Assembly (NCBI RefSeq): GCF_001650915.1
Contig: NZ_LXYO01000012.1
Coordinates: 186,001 to 250,000 of the forward strand
Length of the DNA stretch: 64,000 nucleotides
Direction of reading: 5' to 3'
Source of the DNA: Marinobacter sp. EhC06
GTDB taxonomy: Bacteria > Pseudomonadota > Gammaproteobacteria > Pseudomonadales > Oleiphilaceae
Every line of letters starts with the position of its first letter. Positions within the stretch are counted from its first letter, which is position 1. Under the pieces are notes generated by a model, which saw only the letters and a list, made by a program, of their open reading frames with translations, had not been told where the DNA came from and did no database searches. Of this stretch, positions 17,242 through 27,854 are shown piece by piece. A program made the translations under genes and the position numbers.

Positions 17242-19884
17242 TCACTCCGCAAGGCTCTTGTGCACCACCTCATAAACGTCCCGGGACAGTCCGGATTTGT
17301 CGCGAATCCGCTCCAGAGCGGATTTCATCTGAGCGCTGTACGCGGGCGCAAACTTTCTCCATCGGGTGAGCGGCGTCACCAGGCGCGCAGCAATCTGCGG
17401 GTTGCTGTCGTCCAGGCGGCAGACCTGATCCGCCAGGAATTCGTAACCGGAACCGTCAGGCTTGTGGAACGCAGCCAGATTCTGACCCGCAAACGCACCC
17501 ACCACAGAGCGAATCTTGTTGGGGTTTTTCCAGTCAAAGGCCGGATGCTCCAGAAGTTTATGGATGTCCGGGAGCTGGCCGGCCTGATCACTGGCTGCCT
17601 GCACAGAGAACCATTGCTCAACAACCTGTGGGTCGCTTTGGAACCGGTCATAGAAGTCATCCAGCGCGTGCTGGCGATCAGCCTCAAAGCCCGAATTGAC
17701 GAGCGCACGCAAGGCACCCATGCGATCGGTCATATTGTCAGCCGAGTTCAACTGGCTCACAGCCAGGCCCCGGCCTTCCTCGTCATCAATCATCAGCAAC
17801 CAGGCCAAAGAGGTATTGCGCAGGCTACGACGAGCAATGGCCTCCGGCCTCACCTCGTAGGGGCCACTGTCCTGCTGGCGCTGGTAGCAATCAATGAGCT
17901 CGCCTTTCAGGGCACCGGCCAGATGCCGGAGTACCGCGTCACGGGCCTGATGGATGGCCGGCACATCGGCGTTATCAGCCAGCTCAATCAGATAGGCCTC
18001 AGAGGGAAGCTGTAGCATTTTGGCCACCAGGGCCTGGTCGAGATTGGTGTCGGAAATCAGTTTGCGATAAGCCTCCACCAGTCTCGGTTCGATTTCCGCA
18101 TCGTCCGGCGCACCGAACAGCGATTGAATAACATCGACCGCCAGTCTCTGACCCGCATCCCAACGATTGAACCCGTCCGGATCATGGCTCATCAGGAAGA
18201 GCAGCTGCTCGCGGGTCCAGTTGTAGCGAACCCGAACCGGCGCGGAGAAATGCCGCAAAAGTGATGGCACGGGTCTGGACTCGACGCCATGGAATTCGAA
18301 AGTGTGGACGGCTTCGGTTAGCTCAAGCACCCGCTCCGTCGGCGCACCCGAATCTCCGGATTCAAGCTGCAACGGCAGCGCCTGTCCATCCGGTCCAAGC
18401 AGACCAAGCGCAAACGGTATGTGCTGCGGTTTTTTGTTGGTCTGTCCCGGGGTATCCGGAATGCTCTGCTCAATAGTAAGGCGATACACACCTTTCCCGG
18501 CGTCATAGTCATCCGAAACATTCAGCACTGGCGTGCCTGCCTGCTCATACCAGAGACGGAACTGACCCAGATCACGACCGGAAGCATCCTCCATGGCTTT
18601 TACAAAGTCATCAGTTGTTACCGCCTGACCATCGTGGCGCTCAAAATACAGATCGCTGCCCTTACGGAACATGTCCGGCCCCAGCAGGGTGTGGATCATG
18701 CGCACGACTTCTGCACCTTTTTCGTAAATGGTCAGGGTGTAGAAGTTGGAGATTTCCATGTAGGAAGCCGGCCGCACCGGATGCGCCATGGGGCCTCCGT
18801 CCTCAGCAAACTGGGCCGTACGCAGCAGCGTTACATCCTCAATCCGCTTGACTGTCGGAGATCCCATATCCGCAGAGAACTGGGAATCCCGGAATACCGT
18901 GAAGCCTTCTTTCAGGCTGAGCTGGAACCAGTCGCGGCAGGTAACCCGGTTGCCGGACCAGTTGTGGAAATATTCGTGGGCAACGATGGCCTCGATTCGC
19001 TGGAACGCCATGTCCGTGGCGGTTTCCTGGCTGGCCAGCACACAGGAGGAGTTGAAGATGTTAAGCCCCTTGTTCTCCATGGCGCCCATGTTGAAGTCAT
19101 CCACCGCCACAATCATGAAGATATCGAGGTCGTACTCACGACCATAGACTTCCTCATCCCAGCGCATGGAACGCTTCAGGGAATCCATGGCGTGGTCGCA
19201 CTTCTCGGCATTTCGAGGCTCCACGTACATGCGCAGATCAATGTCACGGCCCGAGCACGTGGAAAAGGTATCCCGTTTCTCTACCAGGTCTCCGGCCACC
19301 AGGGCGAACAGGTAGCAGGGCTTGGGGAACGGGTCTTCCCAGGTGACAAAATGCCGGCCGTTTTCCAACTCGCCTTTTTCCACATCGTTGCCGTTAGAGA
19401 GAAGGACAGGATAGGCGTCCTTGTTGGCTTCGATGCGGGTTCGGAAACGTGCCATCACGTCCGGACGGTCCGGGAAGAAAGTAATGCACCGGAAGCCTTC
19501 TGCCTCACACTGGGTACAGAACATGCCGGAGGATTTGTACAGACCTTCCAGACGGGTATTATTCTGTGGCTCAATCCAGGTCACCACGGTCAACGTGAAC
19601 TGCTCCGGTACGGAGCGGACCACAAGCTGATCGCCCCGGTCCTCATAGTCACCCTCTGCCAGCTCGGCGCCATCCAGGGCGACGGATTCCAGCGTCAGAC
19701 TGTCGCCATCAAGCTCCAGGGGTGCAGACACTTCACCAGATTCCGGGTTGCGGCGAACCTCAAGCGTGCTGTGCACACGTGCCCCGTCTTCAAAAAGCTC
19801 GAACCTCAGGTCTACGGTGTCGACCAGATACGCCGGTACCTTGTAATCGCTCAGATAAATGCTCTGTGGCTGGCTGGTACGCAT
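17242..19884 (-). CDS. pepN: Aminopeptidase N (M1 family)
   Basis: 880 residues, the usual PepN length. The exopeptidase motif GAMEN lies near residue 266 and the zinc motif HEYFHNW near residue 302, with the second zinc-ligand Glu in LKEGFTVFRD. An N-terminal beta domain, thermolysin-like core and helical C-terminal domain (about 550-880) are all present. It removes N-terminal residues from peptides in the cytoplasm. It precedes DUF1329 in the same direction but the spacer suggests separate transcription. Confidence 0.97.
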   Translation of the reverse strand: MRTSQPQSIYLSDYKVPAYLVDTVDLRFELFEDGARVHSTLEVRRNPESGEVSAPLELDGDSLTLESVALDGAELAEGDYEDRGDQLVVRSVPEQFTLTVVTWIEPQNNTRLEGLYKSSGMFCTQCEAEGFRCITFFPDRPDVMARFRTRIEANKDAYPVLLSNGNDVEKGELENGRHFVTWEDPFPKPCYLFALVAGDLVEKRDTFSTCSGRDIDLRMYVEPRNAEKCDHAMDSLKRSMRWDEEVYGREYDLDIFMIVAVDDFNMGAMENKGLNIFNSSCVLASQETATDMAFQRIEAIVAHEYFHNWSGNRVTCRDWFQLSLKEGFTVFRDSQFSADMGSPTVKRIEDVTLLRTAQFAEDGGPMAHPVRPASYMEISNFYTLTIYEKGAEVVRMIHTLLGPDMFRKGSDLYFERHDGQAVTTDDFVKAMEDASGRDLGQFRLWYEQAGTPVLNVSDDYDAGKGVYRLTIEQSIPDTPGQTNKKPQHIPFALGLLGPDGQALPLQLESGDSGAPTERVLELTEAVHTFEFHGVESRPVPSLLRHFSAPVRVRYNWTREQLLFLMSHDPDGFNRWDAGQRLAVDVIQSLFGAPDDAEIEPRLVEAYRKLISDTNLDQALVAKMLQLPSEAYLIELADNADVPAIHQARDAVLRHLAGALKGELIDCYQRQQDSGPYEVRPEAIARRSLRNTSLAWLLMIDDEEGRGLAVSQLNSADNMTDRMGALRALVNSGFEADRQHALDDFYDRFQSDPQVVEQWFSVQAASDQAGQLPDIHKLLEHPAFDWKNPNKIRSVVGAFAGQNLAAFHKPDGSGYEFLADQVCRLDDSNPQIAARLVTPLTRWRKFAPAYSAQMKSALERIRDKSGLSRDVYEVVHKSLAE

Positions 19885-19966
19885 TGGTTTTCTCCAGAGT
19901 TCGCGGCCAGCGGGCGCTGGAATTCAGGGCCCGCTGGCGTGAAAAGATGGGCCGGGCAAGGCGCTG

Positions 19967-20806
19967 TCAGCCTTCCATGACCCGGAAACGGACTTCATAA
20001 CCGGTGAATTTCCGAATATTGATCACACCGGTATCCAGGATAAGGTACTGCCCCTTTATGCCCTCGAGCACGCCCTCCACTTCCGGCGTTTTGTCGAGGT
20101 TATGGGTTTTGATCTTTTCTGGCCAGACCTTGACGGGATAGCTCAGGCCAAGGCCCTGCTCGTCAACTTCCCGGATCGAATCCTGACCGTGGGTCTGCCG
20201 AAGCGCCTCAAGATCGTCAGCGATCAGCCCAAGCATGCGCTGACGCTCCCGTGCCAGATCGAGCTCAGGAACATCGCCCTTGAGCATCGCCCGCCAGTTG
20301 GTCCGGTCAGCGACATGGGCCTTGCAGGCGACTTCCACCAGGCCGGCAATATACCTCGTTGCAACACGGACCATCGGTATGGCGTCTACTGCCCCCTGAT
20401 CAATCCAGCGTGTTGGCACCTGGGATCCGCGGGTAATGCCCACCTTCAAACCCGATGAATTGGCCAGATACACCATGTGTTCGACCATGCAATGGGTTTC
20501 TCCCCATTCCGGCTCCCGACAGGTACCAAGGTGATAGTGGCACTTCTCCGGACTCATGATGCAACTGTCACAGGCCGCCAGCTTACGAAAACAGGGAAAA
20601 CAGAAGCCCTGATTGAAGCTCTTGTTGGTTTTCCGGTCGCAGTGGATGCACCGGATCACACCATCGAAATCCAGACGCAACGGCCTACCGATCAAGTCGT
20701 TCAGAGGAATGCGGGTGTCGCCCACAGCAATGGAGTACGCCACCGGGCCACCCACCTCCGCAGGCATTTTGCGCAGCCGGCCGGTGACATCAATCAGCTC
20801 GCTCAA
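19967..20806 (-). CDS. DUF2797 family protein with Cys-rich zinc-like segment
   Basis: 279 residues. The family is defined by a Cys-rich segment, here IRCIHCDRKTNKSFNQGFC, then CFRKLAACDSC and CHYHLGTC (about residues 50-95), likely to bind zinc. Next come HCMVEHMVYLANSSGLKVGI and TRGSQVPTRWIDQGA, reminiscent of a GIY-YIG-like fold. The function is not established. It overlaps the upstream yeaC-like gene by 4 bases (ATGA) and is almost certainly co-translated with it. Confidence 0.85.
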   Translation of the reverse strand: MSELIDVTGRLRKMPAEVGGPVAYSIAVGDTRIPLNDLIGRPLRLDFDGVIRCIHCDRKTNKSFNQGFCFPCFRKLAACDSCIMSPEKCHYHLGTCREPEWGETHCMVEHMVYLANSSGLKVGITRGSQVPTRWIDQGAVDAIPMVRVATRYIAGLVEVACKAHVADRTNWRAMLKGDVPELDLARERQRMLGLIADDLEALRQTHGQDSIREVDEQGLGLSYPVKVWPEKIKTHNLDKTPEVEGVLEGIKGQYLILDTGVINIRKFTGYEVRFRVMEG

Positions 20807-21093
20807 GACTTGACCTCAACATACTGGTCTGGATCGACGTCACCGTTACCCTGCGTGCGCTGAACCGACGGATCACAGGCGGTCCCCGCCTTGCTGCCCC
20901 GGTCGAGGTAGCCTGTGCGCTCCTCTTCCGGAATGTTGTGCAGATTCTCGTAGTAGATCACCGCCTCCAGGCTTATTTCACGCTGTTCGGGCGTCAGTTT
21001 ACGGCCATCGGGCCATTTACCGAGTTCAATTGACTGCCGGAGACTCCGGTAGACATTCGGATCCAGCCGCTCGATCAGTTCTTCGTAGGTCAT
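20803..21093 (-). CDS. YeaC-like DUF1315 protein
   Basis: 96 residues, starting MTYEELIERLDPNVYRSLRQ, followed by ELGKWPDGRKLTPEQREISL, which is the DUF1315 (E. coli YeaC) signature. The C-terminal 30 residues are polar and variable. A CAGGAGAG site lies just upstream. Function unknown. It forms a two-gene unit with DUF2797. Its 5' side faces the Fur box at 21154, about 60 bases away, so iron control of this unit is also possible. Confidence 0.85.
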   Translation of the reverse strand: MTYEELIERLDPNVYRSLRQSIELGKWPDGRKLTPEQREISLEAVIYYENLHNIPEEERTGYLDRGSKAGTACDPSVQRTQGNGDVDPDQYVEVKS

Positions 21094-21135
21094 CCCGCTC
21101 TCCTGAAAAAACGTTCATTAAAAATGTGGCAGAAC

Positions 21136-21154
21136 CGTTTGACAGCATCAAACG
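21136..21154. promoter_or_regulatory. Inverted repeat overlapping the small RNA -35 element
   Basis: CGTTTGA-CAGCA-TCAAACG is a perfect 7-bp inverted repeat with 5-nt spacer. It covers the TTGACA at 21139-21144. This is the form expected of a second operator beside the Fur box; the protein is unknown. Confidence 0.5.
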
Positions 21155-21168
21155 ATAATGATTATCAT
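21139..21168 (+). promoter_or_regulatory. Sigma-70 promoter for the small RNA candidate
   Basis: A consensus -35 TTGACA (21139-21144) is followed after 18 bases by TATCAT (21163-21168), five of six matches to the -10 consensus. Transcription should begin near 21175. There is no protein gene downstream on this strand. Confidence 0.75.
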
Positions 21169-21172
21169 TGCC
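21154..21172. promoter_or_regulatory. Fur box
   Basis: GATAATGATTATCATTGCC matches 15 of 19 positions of the canonical Fur box (GATAATGATAATCATTATC). It lies directly over the spacer and -10 of the plus-strand promoter, the classic place for repression by iron-loaded Fur. Confidence 0.85.
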
Positions 21173-21174
21173 TC

Positions 21175-21260
21175 ACCAAATGACGACGGTCGTATCATTT
21201 GGTCTCTCTCATCAGGAGCTAAAAGCTCTTTTAACGCCCCGCCTCTGGCGGGGCTTTTTT
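21175..21260 (+). ncRNA. Candidate Fur-repressed small RNA (about 86 nt)
   Basis: From the predicted start near 21175 the RNA would form a perfect 9-bp hairpin (arms 21175-21183 and 21195-21203), then a single-stranded pyrimidine-rich stretch ending in CUCUCUCAUCAGG, then a 7-bp hairpin (21214-21230). It ends in a perfect 8-bp GC terminator (21236-21254) with six T residues. The size and Fur-controlled promoter resemble RyhB and PrrF, but I do not recognise their core sequences here. The CUCUCUCAU stretch could pair with Shine-Dalgarno or start-codon regions. An open frame crosses it only because it lacks stops, and it would run through the terminator. The T-tract touches the rhomboid stop codon on the other strand. 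Confidence 0.7.
21236..21260 (+). terminator. Intrinsic terminator of the small RNA
   Basis: The stem GCCCCGCC/GGCGGGGC with a 3-nt loop is followed by TTTTTT on the plus strand. On the minus strand the stem is followed by no T-run, so it does not serve the rhomboid gene well. Confidence 0.85.
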
Positions 21261-22122
21261 ATGCCCCATGCCTGCGTCTTACGGGCAAAACCACCGCAAG
21301 GGCCAATCCGGCAACAAACCCACCCAGGTGCGCTTCATTGGCCATACGCCCGAGCCCGATCATTTCGGGAAGTGGCGTAAACCCGATCACCATCCATGCA
21401 ACTGCAAAGGTAACCAGTGCCGGCGGAAACTGGAACCTCGGTGCAGATCGCTGGCTAAGCCAGCAATAGCCCAGAATCCCATAAACCACTCCGGATAGGC
21501 CACCGAACAGGGGCCCGGAAACAAAATATTGCAAGCCGTTCGAGACCAGACTGGTAATCACAAACAGAGTGATCAATCGGGCCCGACCATCGAACCATTC
21601 GATCTGGCTGCCCAGAAACCAGAGCATGACGGAATTGAATATGATGTGGGTCCAACTGAAGTGCAGAAAATCGGGTGTCAGCAGCCGCCAAATCTGGCCA
21701 CTGGCCAGGGTGGCGGTCAAGGCGTCAACGCGACCGGCCATGGTGCCCCAGTCATAATCACGTGGATCAATCACCATCAGGCTGGCCGCCAGTTCATTCT
21801 GGCCCATGGCCGTAAGCCAGACCATGGCTACAGCAAACACAATGATCCCAAGTACCAGCGGCGCATGCCGAGGTGAGGGCTGCCAGCGCCCACCAACAAA
21901 TACCGGCGACCGATTCTGGCGATCCACAGCCTCCCTGATTTCGGGTTCCGCCATGAAACGGTCCAGAGCGGAAAGCACAGGTTCAGCGTGGGCCGGGTCC
22001 TCCAGCCAGAGCACCTGGAATCCCCCTTCTTCCGTAATCCGGTGGGTCACACCCTGGCCGTTCAGCCAGCGACTGAAGCCGGCCAGGTTCACCGTGGTAT
22101 CCAACTGCTTGACTCGGTACAC
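21259..22122 (-). CDS. glpG: Rhomboid intramembrane serine protease (GlpG-like)
   Basis: 287 residues. An N-terminal cytosolic domain (1-80) precedes about six membrane helices. The catalytic Ser is S210 in GGLSGVVYG and the catalytic His is H265 in NEAHLGGF. The oxyanion motif HIIFNSVMLWFLG has H159 and N163. GlpG cleaves membrane proteins inside the bilayer, including orphan complex subunits in enterobacteria. It follows the phosphatase gene in the same direction after about 44 bases. Confidence 0.93.
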   Translation of the reverse strand: MYRVKQLDTTVNLAGFSRWLNGQGVTHRITEEGGFQVLWLEDPAHAEPVLSALDRFMAEPEIREAVDRQNRSPVFVGGRWQPSPRHAPLVLGIIVFAVAMVWLTAMGQNELAASLMVIDPRDYDWGTMAGRVDALTATLASGQIWRLLTPDFLHFSWTHIIFNSVMLWFLGSQIEWFDGRARLITLFVITSLVSNGLQYFVSGPLFGGLSGVVYGILGYCWLSQRSAPRFQFPPALVTFAVAWMVIGFTPLPEMIGLGRMANEAHLGGFVAGLALAVVLPVRRRHGA

Positions 22123-22165
22123 CGCTTACTCCGCCTGTGGAAATGGTTCAGCTGCAATGCACGGT

Positions 22166-23185
22166 TTACCGCGCAACGCTGTCCTCGCTGGTGGGATAGT
22201 CCGGTTGCTCCGGCCTTTCCACATCTACCCAGACAAATTTGTCACGGGAAAGTGCCCGCTCACCATCCATCCTGTAGGCCACCAGCCGCCCGTACTTCAC
22301 GGCACTGTAGTCAATGCAGGCGACATTAGGTTTGAGCGGCGCAGGCTCGCCCTCCATCCAGTAATGGCCCACGAAAACCGGCGGCGCATCCAGGGGGTAG
22401 CTGATCAGTTGTTTGCGCTCGCCATCGGTCAGTACCCGGCTTGCCACTTCGGGCGGCAGCGGGTCTGGCTGGAACACAACATCGGCATAGGTATGGGGAT
22501 CGTCCGCCCAGAATTTGGTTCGGAAAAACTCACGCACGTAGCCATCCCGGCCCGTGATAGCCATTCCCTCGGGGAGCCGGAGATCTGTGCCACGCAGAAG
22601 GGTATCCATGACCTGCCCGGCAAAGGACTCGATGGCGGCAGAAGCGTGCAGGAAATCCTCATCGATGCAGGCGCCGCCCTGCGACTGCTTGAATTTTTCG
22701 ATCAGATCGCCGTCCCAGCAGGCGTGAACAACGCGGAAGTCCTCGTCGTCGATGAACAGCGGTATGGTGTAGAACCACTCGAGAAACTCATTCCACTCGT
22801 ACGGATGCGCCTCGAACTGTTCCAGGGTCTCCCGGATCAGACGGTCATGACGGGCGTTGTGCTCACGCAAAAAGGTTTTGCCGCTGCCAGGACGTGCCCG
22901 CGTGCAGTAACCCAGCGCATTGTACTCATGATTGCCCATGACAATACGGGCCGAACCATGTTCCACCATGTCCCGCACCAGATGCAGCGCCTCACGGATG
23001 CGGGGTCCACGATCAATGATATCGCCAATGAAAATCGCCTGACGACGCGGGTGCTGGTATACCCCGTTGATCTTGCGGTACCCCATCTGGTCCAGCAATC
23101 TGGCCAGGGTATTGGCGCAGCCGTGTATATCGCCAATAATGTCGTAACCGCGACTCGCGGTCGGTCTTGTTGCAGCCATGATCAA
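22166..23185 (-). CDS. Calcineurin-like metallophosphoesterase
   Basis: 339 residues with all phosphoesterase motifs: GDIHGCANTLARLL near residue 17, GDIIDRGPRIREALHL and MGNHEYNAL. A second half with insertions extends beyond simple Ser/Thr phosphatases. Bis(5'-nucleosyl)-tetraphosphatase or protein phosphatase activity are both possible. Its start overlaps the nadK stop by 4 bases, so the two are coupled. A start four residues later (MAATRP) is also possible. Confidence 0.88.
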   Translation of the reverse strand: MIMAATRPTASRGYDIIGDIHGCANTLARLLDQMGYRKINGVYQHPRRQAIFIGDIIDRGPRIREALHLVRDMVEHGSARIVMGNHEYNALGYCTRARPGSGKTFLREHNARHDRLIRETLEQFEAHPYEWNEFLEWFYTIPLFIDDEDFRVVHACWDGDLIEKFKQSQGGACIDEDFLHASAAIESFAGQVMDTLLRGTDLRLPEGMAITGRDGYVREFFRTKFWADDPHTYADVVFQPDPLPPEVASRVLTDGERKQLISYPLDAPPVFVGHYWMEGEPAPLKPNVACIDYSAVKYGRLVAYRMDGERALSRDKFVWVDVERPEQPDYPTSEDSVAR

Positions 23186-24066
23186 CTCGCTGATATTTCA
23201 CTAGCCCAGCCAAGCTTGTCACGGCAGGTGGCGTAGAAGTTGTGGTCGGTGGGGTGAATCAACCGGATCTTGAACGGCTTCTTGGTGATGCGAATGATGT
23301 CGCCTGGCGCACAGGCAATGTTCATCTGGCCGTCAAAGCTGATTTGCGGATAGGTTTCATTGGTCTCCCCGATCACCAGTTTGATCTCACTCTTGCCATC
23401 GACAACGATCGGCCGGCTACTGAGAGTGTGGGGAAACATCGGCACCAGAACAATGGCATCCAGCTTGGGATGCATGATCGGACCACCAGCGGAAAGCGAG
23501 TAGGCCGTAGACCCGGTCGGAGTGGAGACGATCAGGCCATCCGAGCGCTGGCTGTAGACAAAATGGCCGTCAATGAACAGATCGAAGCCGATCATCCTGG
23601 TGGATTTACCCGGATGCAGCACAACATCGTTCAGGGCGGTACCAAACCCCAGGGGCTGACCATTACGCTCGACGTTGCCATCCAGCAGAAACCGGGTTTC
23701 CTCCATGTATTCGCCCTCCAGAACCTTGCCCAGTCGTTCCTCAAGGTCGGAAGGGGATATGTCGGTCAGAAAGCCCAGACGGCCACGGTTTACCCCAAGC
23801 AGGGGAATCTTGGACTTGGCCAGCTCACGGGCGGCTCCCAGGAGGCTGCCATCACCGCCGACCACAATAACCAGGTCACAGATCTCGCCCAGCAGTTTTT
23901 TGCTCGCCACCTGCAGGCCATGCCCGGGCAACATGCTGGCTGTGTCTTCCTCAAGAATGACGTGGTAGTTGTTGGCGATCAGGTACTGTTTGAGCTGGCG
24001 CAGTGATTCAACCACTTTCACGCTGCCCATACGGCCAATCACACCAATGTTCCTGAACTGATCCAT
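23182..24066 (-). CDS. nadK: NAD kinase
   Basis: 294 residues from the ATG at 24066, preceded by AGGAA; the longer frame to 24102 adds a non-conserved tail. The GGDGS motif is at residues 70-74 (VVGGDGSLLGAARE) and the second signature is STPTGSTAYSLSAGGPI. The enzyme phosphorylates NAD to NADP using ATP. The usual start MDQFRNIGVIGR matches the family N-terminus. Confidence 0.97.
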   Translation of the reverse strand: MDQFRNIGVIGRMGSVKVVESLRQLKQYLIANNYHVILEEDTASMLPGHGLQVASKKLLGEICDLVIVVGGDGSLLGAARELAKSKIPLLGVNRGRLGFLTDISPSDLEERLGKVLEGEYMEETRFLLDGNVERNGQPLGFGTALNDVVLHPGKSTRMIGFDLFIDGHFVYSQRSDGLIVSTPTGSTAYSLSAGGPIMHPKLDAIVLVPMFPHTLSSRPIVVDGKSEIKLVIGETNETYPQISFDGQMNIACAPGDIIRITKKPFKIRLIHPTDHNFYATCRDKLGWASEISAS

Positions 24067-24177
24067 GAAGTTTCCTGTGGTGTCGGGATGCGGCGGGGAC
24101 AAACGAAACCGTTACCCCGGTGACAATCTGGCGTACAGTTTAACGAAAGTCACCCCGATACTGAAAAAGTTCCGGCC

Positions 24178-25545
24178 TCAGGCTTGGTGTTTCTCGCACC
24201 GGTCATCAATGCCCGGACGGAATTCTGCTGGCTGACTTACCCGCAGAATCGGCTCACCACAAGAATTGCCATCGTTGCCTTCGTGGGTGCAGACGGGGTT
24301 TTCGTAATGCTCCAGCCATTCCCGATAAGCGGGCTCATTCATACCGCAGCGTTCTGCTGCATAGGCGGTGGGGTTACTGAAGTAGGTTTCAATGTCTTTG
24401 AAAGGCAGCGTCACATGACCGACGCCCGGCTGGTAGGCCACTAGAAACACCGTCTGGCGCTTCAGATGGTCCATGATGGAGTCCTCCGGCGGTTCACGAT
24501 GGCTCAGCTCGTGGTTTTCCTCCTCAAGGGCAACGATTTTCTCGTCCCTTAACTCCAGCTCCCGTTGGCGCCGTTCCAGCTGTTCCCTGAGCAGCAATAG
24601 CTCGGCACCCGCGTTTGAATCCTCACGCTGTTTTTCCTCACCAACAGCGGCCATCTGCTCCTGCATGGTGAGGTACTGCTCATTTCGCTCCGCCAGTCGC
24701 TTTTTGAGCTGCTCATTACTCAGGCGCTGGCGCTCGTATTTCTGCTCGAGATCTGCAAAATCACTGCGCAACGCCTGAATTTCCAGGCGATGTTCCCGCT
24801 GGATGTCCGAAAGGGCATCCCGGTGAACACTTTGCAGGGTCTTGATCCGTAGGCGCTGCTCCCGGATCAGCTGCGCCAGACGAGAACGATCTGCCGCTGC
24901 CGCAGACTCTTCACGCTCAGCAGAATCCTCGGCCTGCTCGCTCAGAACCGGAATGTTCTCTTCCTGGACCGGCTCCATTTTCCGGAATTTGAGACTGTTG
25001 GCCTCAACCGCTTTGCGAATCGCCTGAAAATGGTTGTTCCCGGGTGTCATGTCCGGGTCCCACAGATCCTCCTTGAACTTGGGGTCGGGGCATTGGCTCC
25101 GACAAACCAGCCGGATCGCACCGCCACCCATGTCAGGCCCTTTGGCACCCATTCTTGCCAGCTCTTCAATTGGCACATTCCAGTGACTGTCGGCTCGACC
25201 TTCCTCATCAAACCAGATCCGGAAGAAAACCAGTGCCTGAACCCGGAGATCGCCACTCAGCTCAACCAGAACAGCCCTGACATCGGTTTCGGCGAGATCG
25301 GACAACCCTACATAGCCATCCAGGAAGGCTCCGAATTCATTGGCCCGCATCTCACGGGCCACCTGATTCCCTTCCACAAAAAATACCGCCGAATAACCAT
25401 CGGTTGCCTGGTCGGCAGACACCATTGCACGTTCTCCACAGTTCAACGACTCGACATCACACGACAGAACCCAGAAAGATGTTCCATCAGATAGCGATGC
25501 CGGCCTCTTCAACCCCGGCTTCCCCGTATCAGGGTGAAGAGGCAA
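24178..25545 (-). CDS. Coiled-coil protein of unknown function with C-terminal Cys/His cluster
   Basis: 455 residues, not a family I can name. Residues about 20-190 form a globular mixed domain, including SFWVLSCDVESLNCGERAMV and DSHWNVPIEELARMG. Residues about 210-345 are a long Arg/Glu-rich coiled coil, from REQRLRIKTLQ to DEKIVALEEENHELS. The last 40 residues hold VCTHEG, SCGEP and DDRCEKH, spaced like a zinc knuckle. It lies upstream of nadK in the same direction with about 110 bases between. A filament-like or scaffold role is only suggested by the coil. Confidence 0.7.
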   Translation of the reverse strand: MPLHPDTGKPGLKRPASLSDGTSFWVLSCDVESLNCGERAMVSADQATDGYSAVFFVEGNQVAREMRANEFGAFLDGYVGLSDLAETDVRAVLVELSGDLRVQALVFFRIWFDEEGRADSHWNVPIEELARMGAKGPDMGGGAIRLVCRSQCPDPKFKEDLWDPDMTPGNNHFQAIRKAVEANSLKFRKMEPVQEENIPVLSEQAEDSAEREESAAAADRSRLAQLIREQRLRIKTLQSVHRDALSDIQREHRLEIQALRSDFADLEQKYERQRLSNEQLKKRLAERNEQYLTMQEQMAAVGEEKQREDSNAGAELLLLREQLERRQRELELRDEKIVALEEENHELSHREPPEDSIMDHLKRQTVFLVAYQPGVGHVTLPFKDIETYFSNPTAYAAERCGMNEPAYREWLEHYENPVCTHEGNDGNSCGEPILRVSQPAEFRPGIDDRCEKHQA

Positions 25546-25630
25546 GCTGACAGACTCAAAGCTATTAGTCTAGCCAGACAATCGTTTCTGCACAGGGAAA
25601 AACTGCAACGATTTGTGATCGTGTTTGCGC

Positions 25631-27769
<2,139 letters not shown>

Positions 27770-27807
27770 TTAAACTACTCGCGGTCCTTGCCATCGACAA
27801 TATCCAG

Positions 27808-27837
27808 GCATAACATTTTATTGTCCCTGCATAACAT
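27808..27837 (+). promoter_or_regulatory. Direct repeats with 21-bp period upstream of the AraC gene
   Basis: GCATAACAT occurs at 27808-27816 and again at 27829-27837, exactly two helical turns apart. This is the arrangement AraC-family activators use for paired half-sites. It lies 18 bases before the start of the AraC gene, in the region shared with fadH. Confidence 0.6.
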
Positions 27838-27854
27838 GTCAGACAAAGACTGCA

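Noticed and set aside
18421-19980. 519-codon open frame opposite pepN
   Set aside because: Shadow of pepN. Same reasoning applies to the frames opposite fadH (25625-27322), the REC-PAS kinase (31769-33010), the SLC23 transporter (46760-47980) and the CoA ligase (48577-49917).
21168-21380. 70-codon plus frame crossing the small RNA candidate
   Set aside because: It starts before the predicted transcription start, runs through the GC terminator and into the rhomboid gene on the other strand. It is an accident of missing stops.
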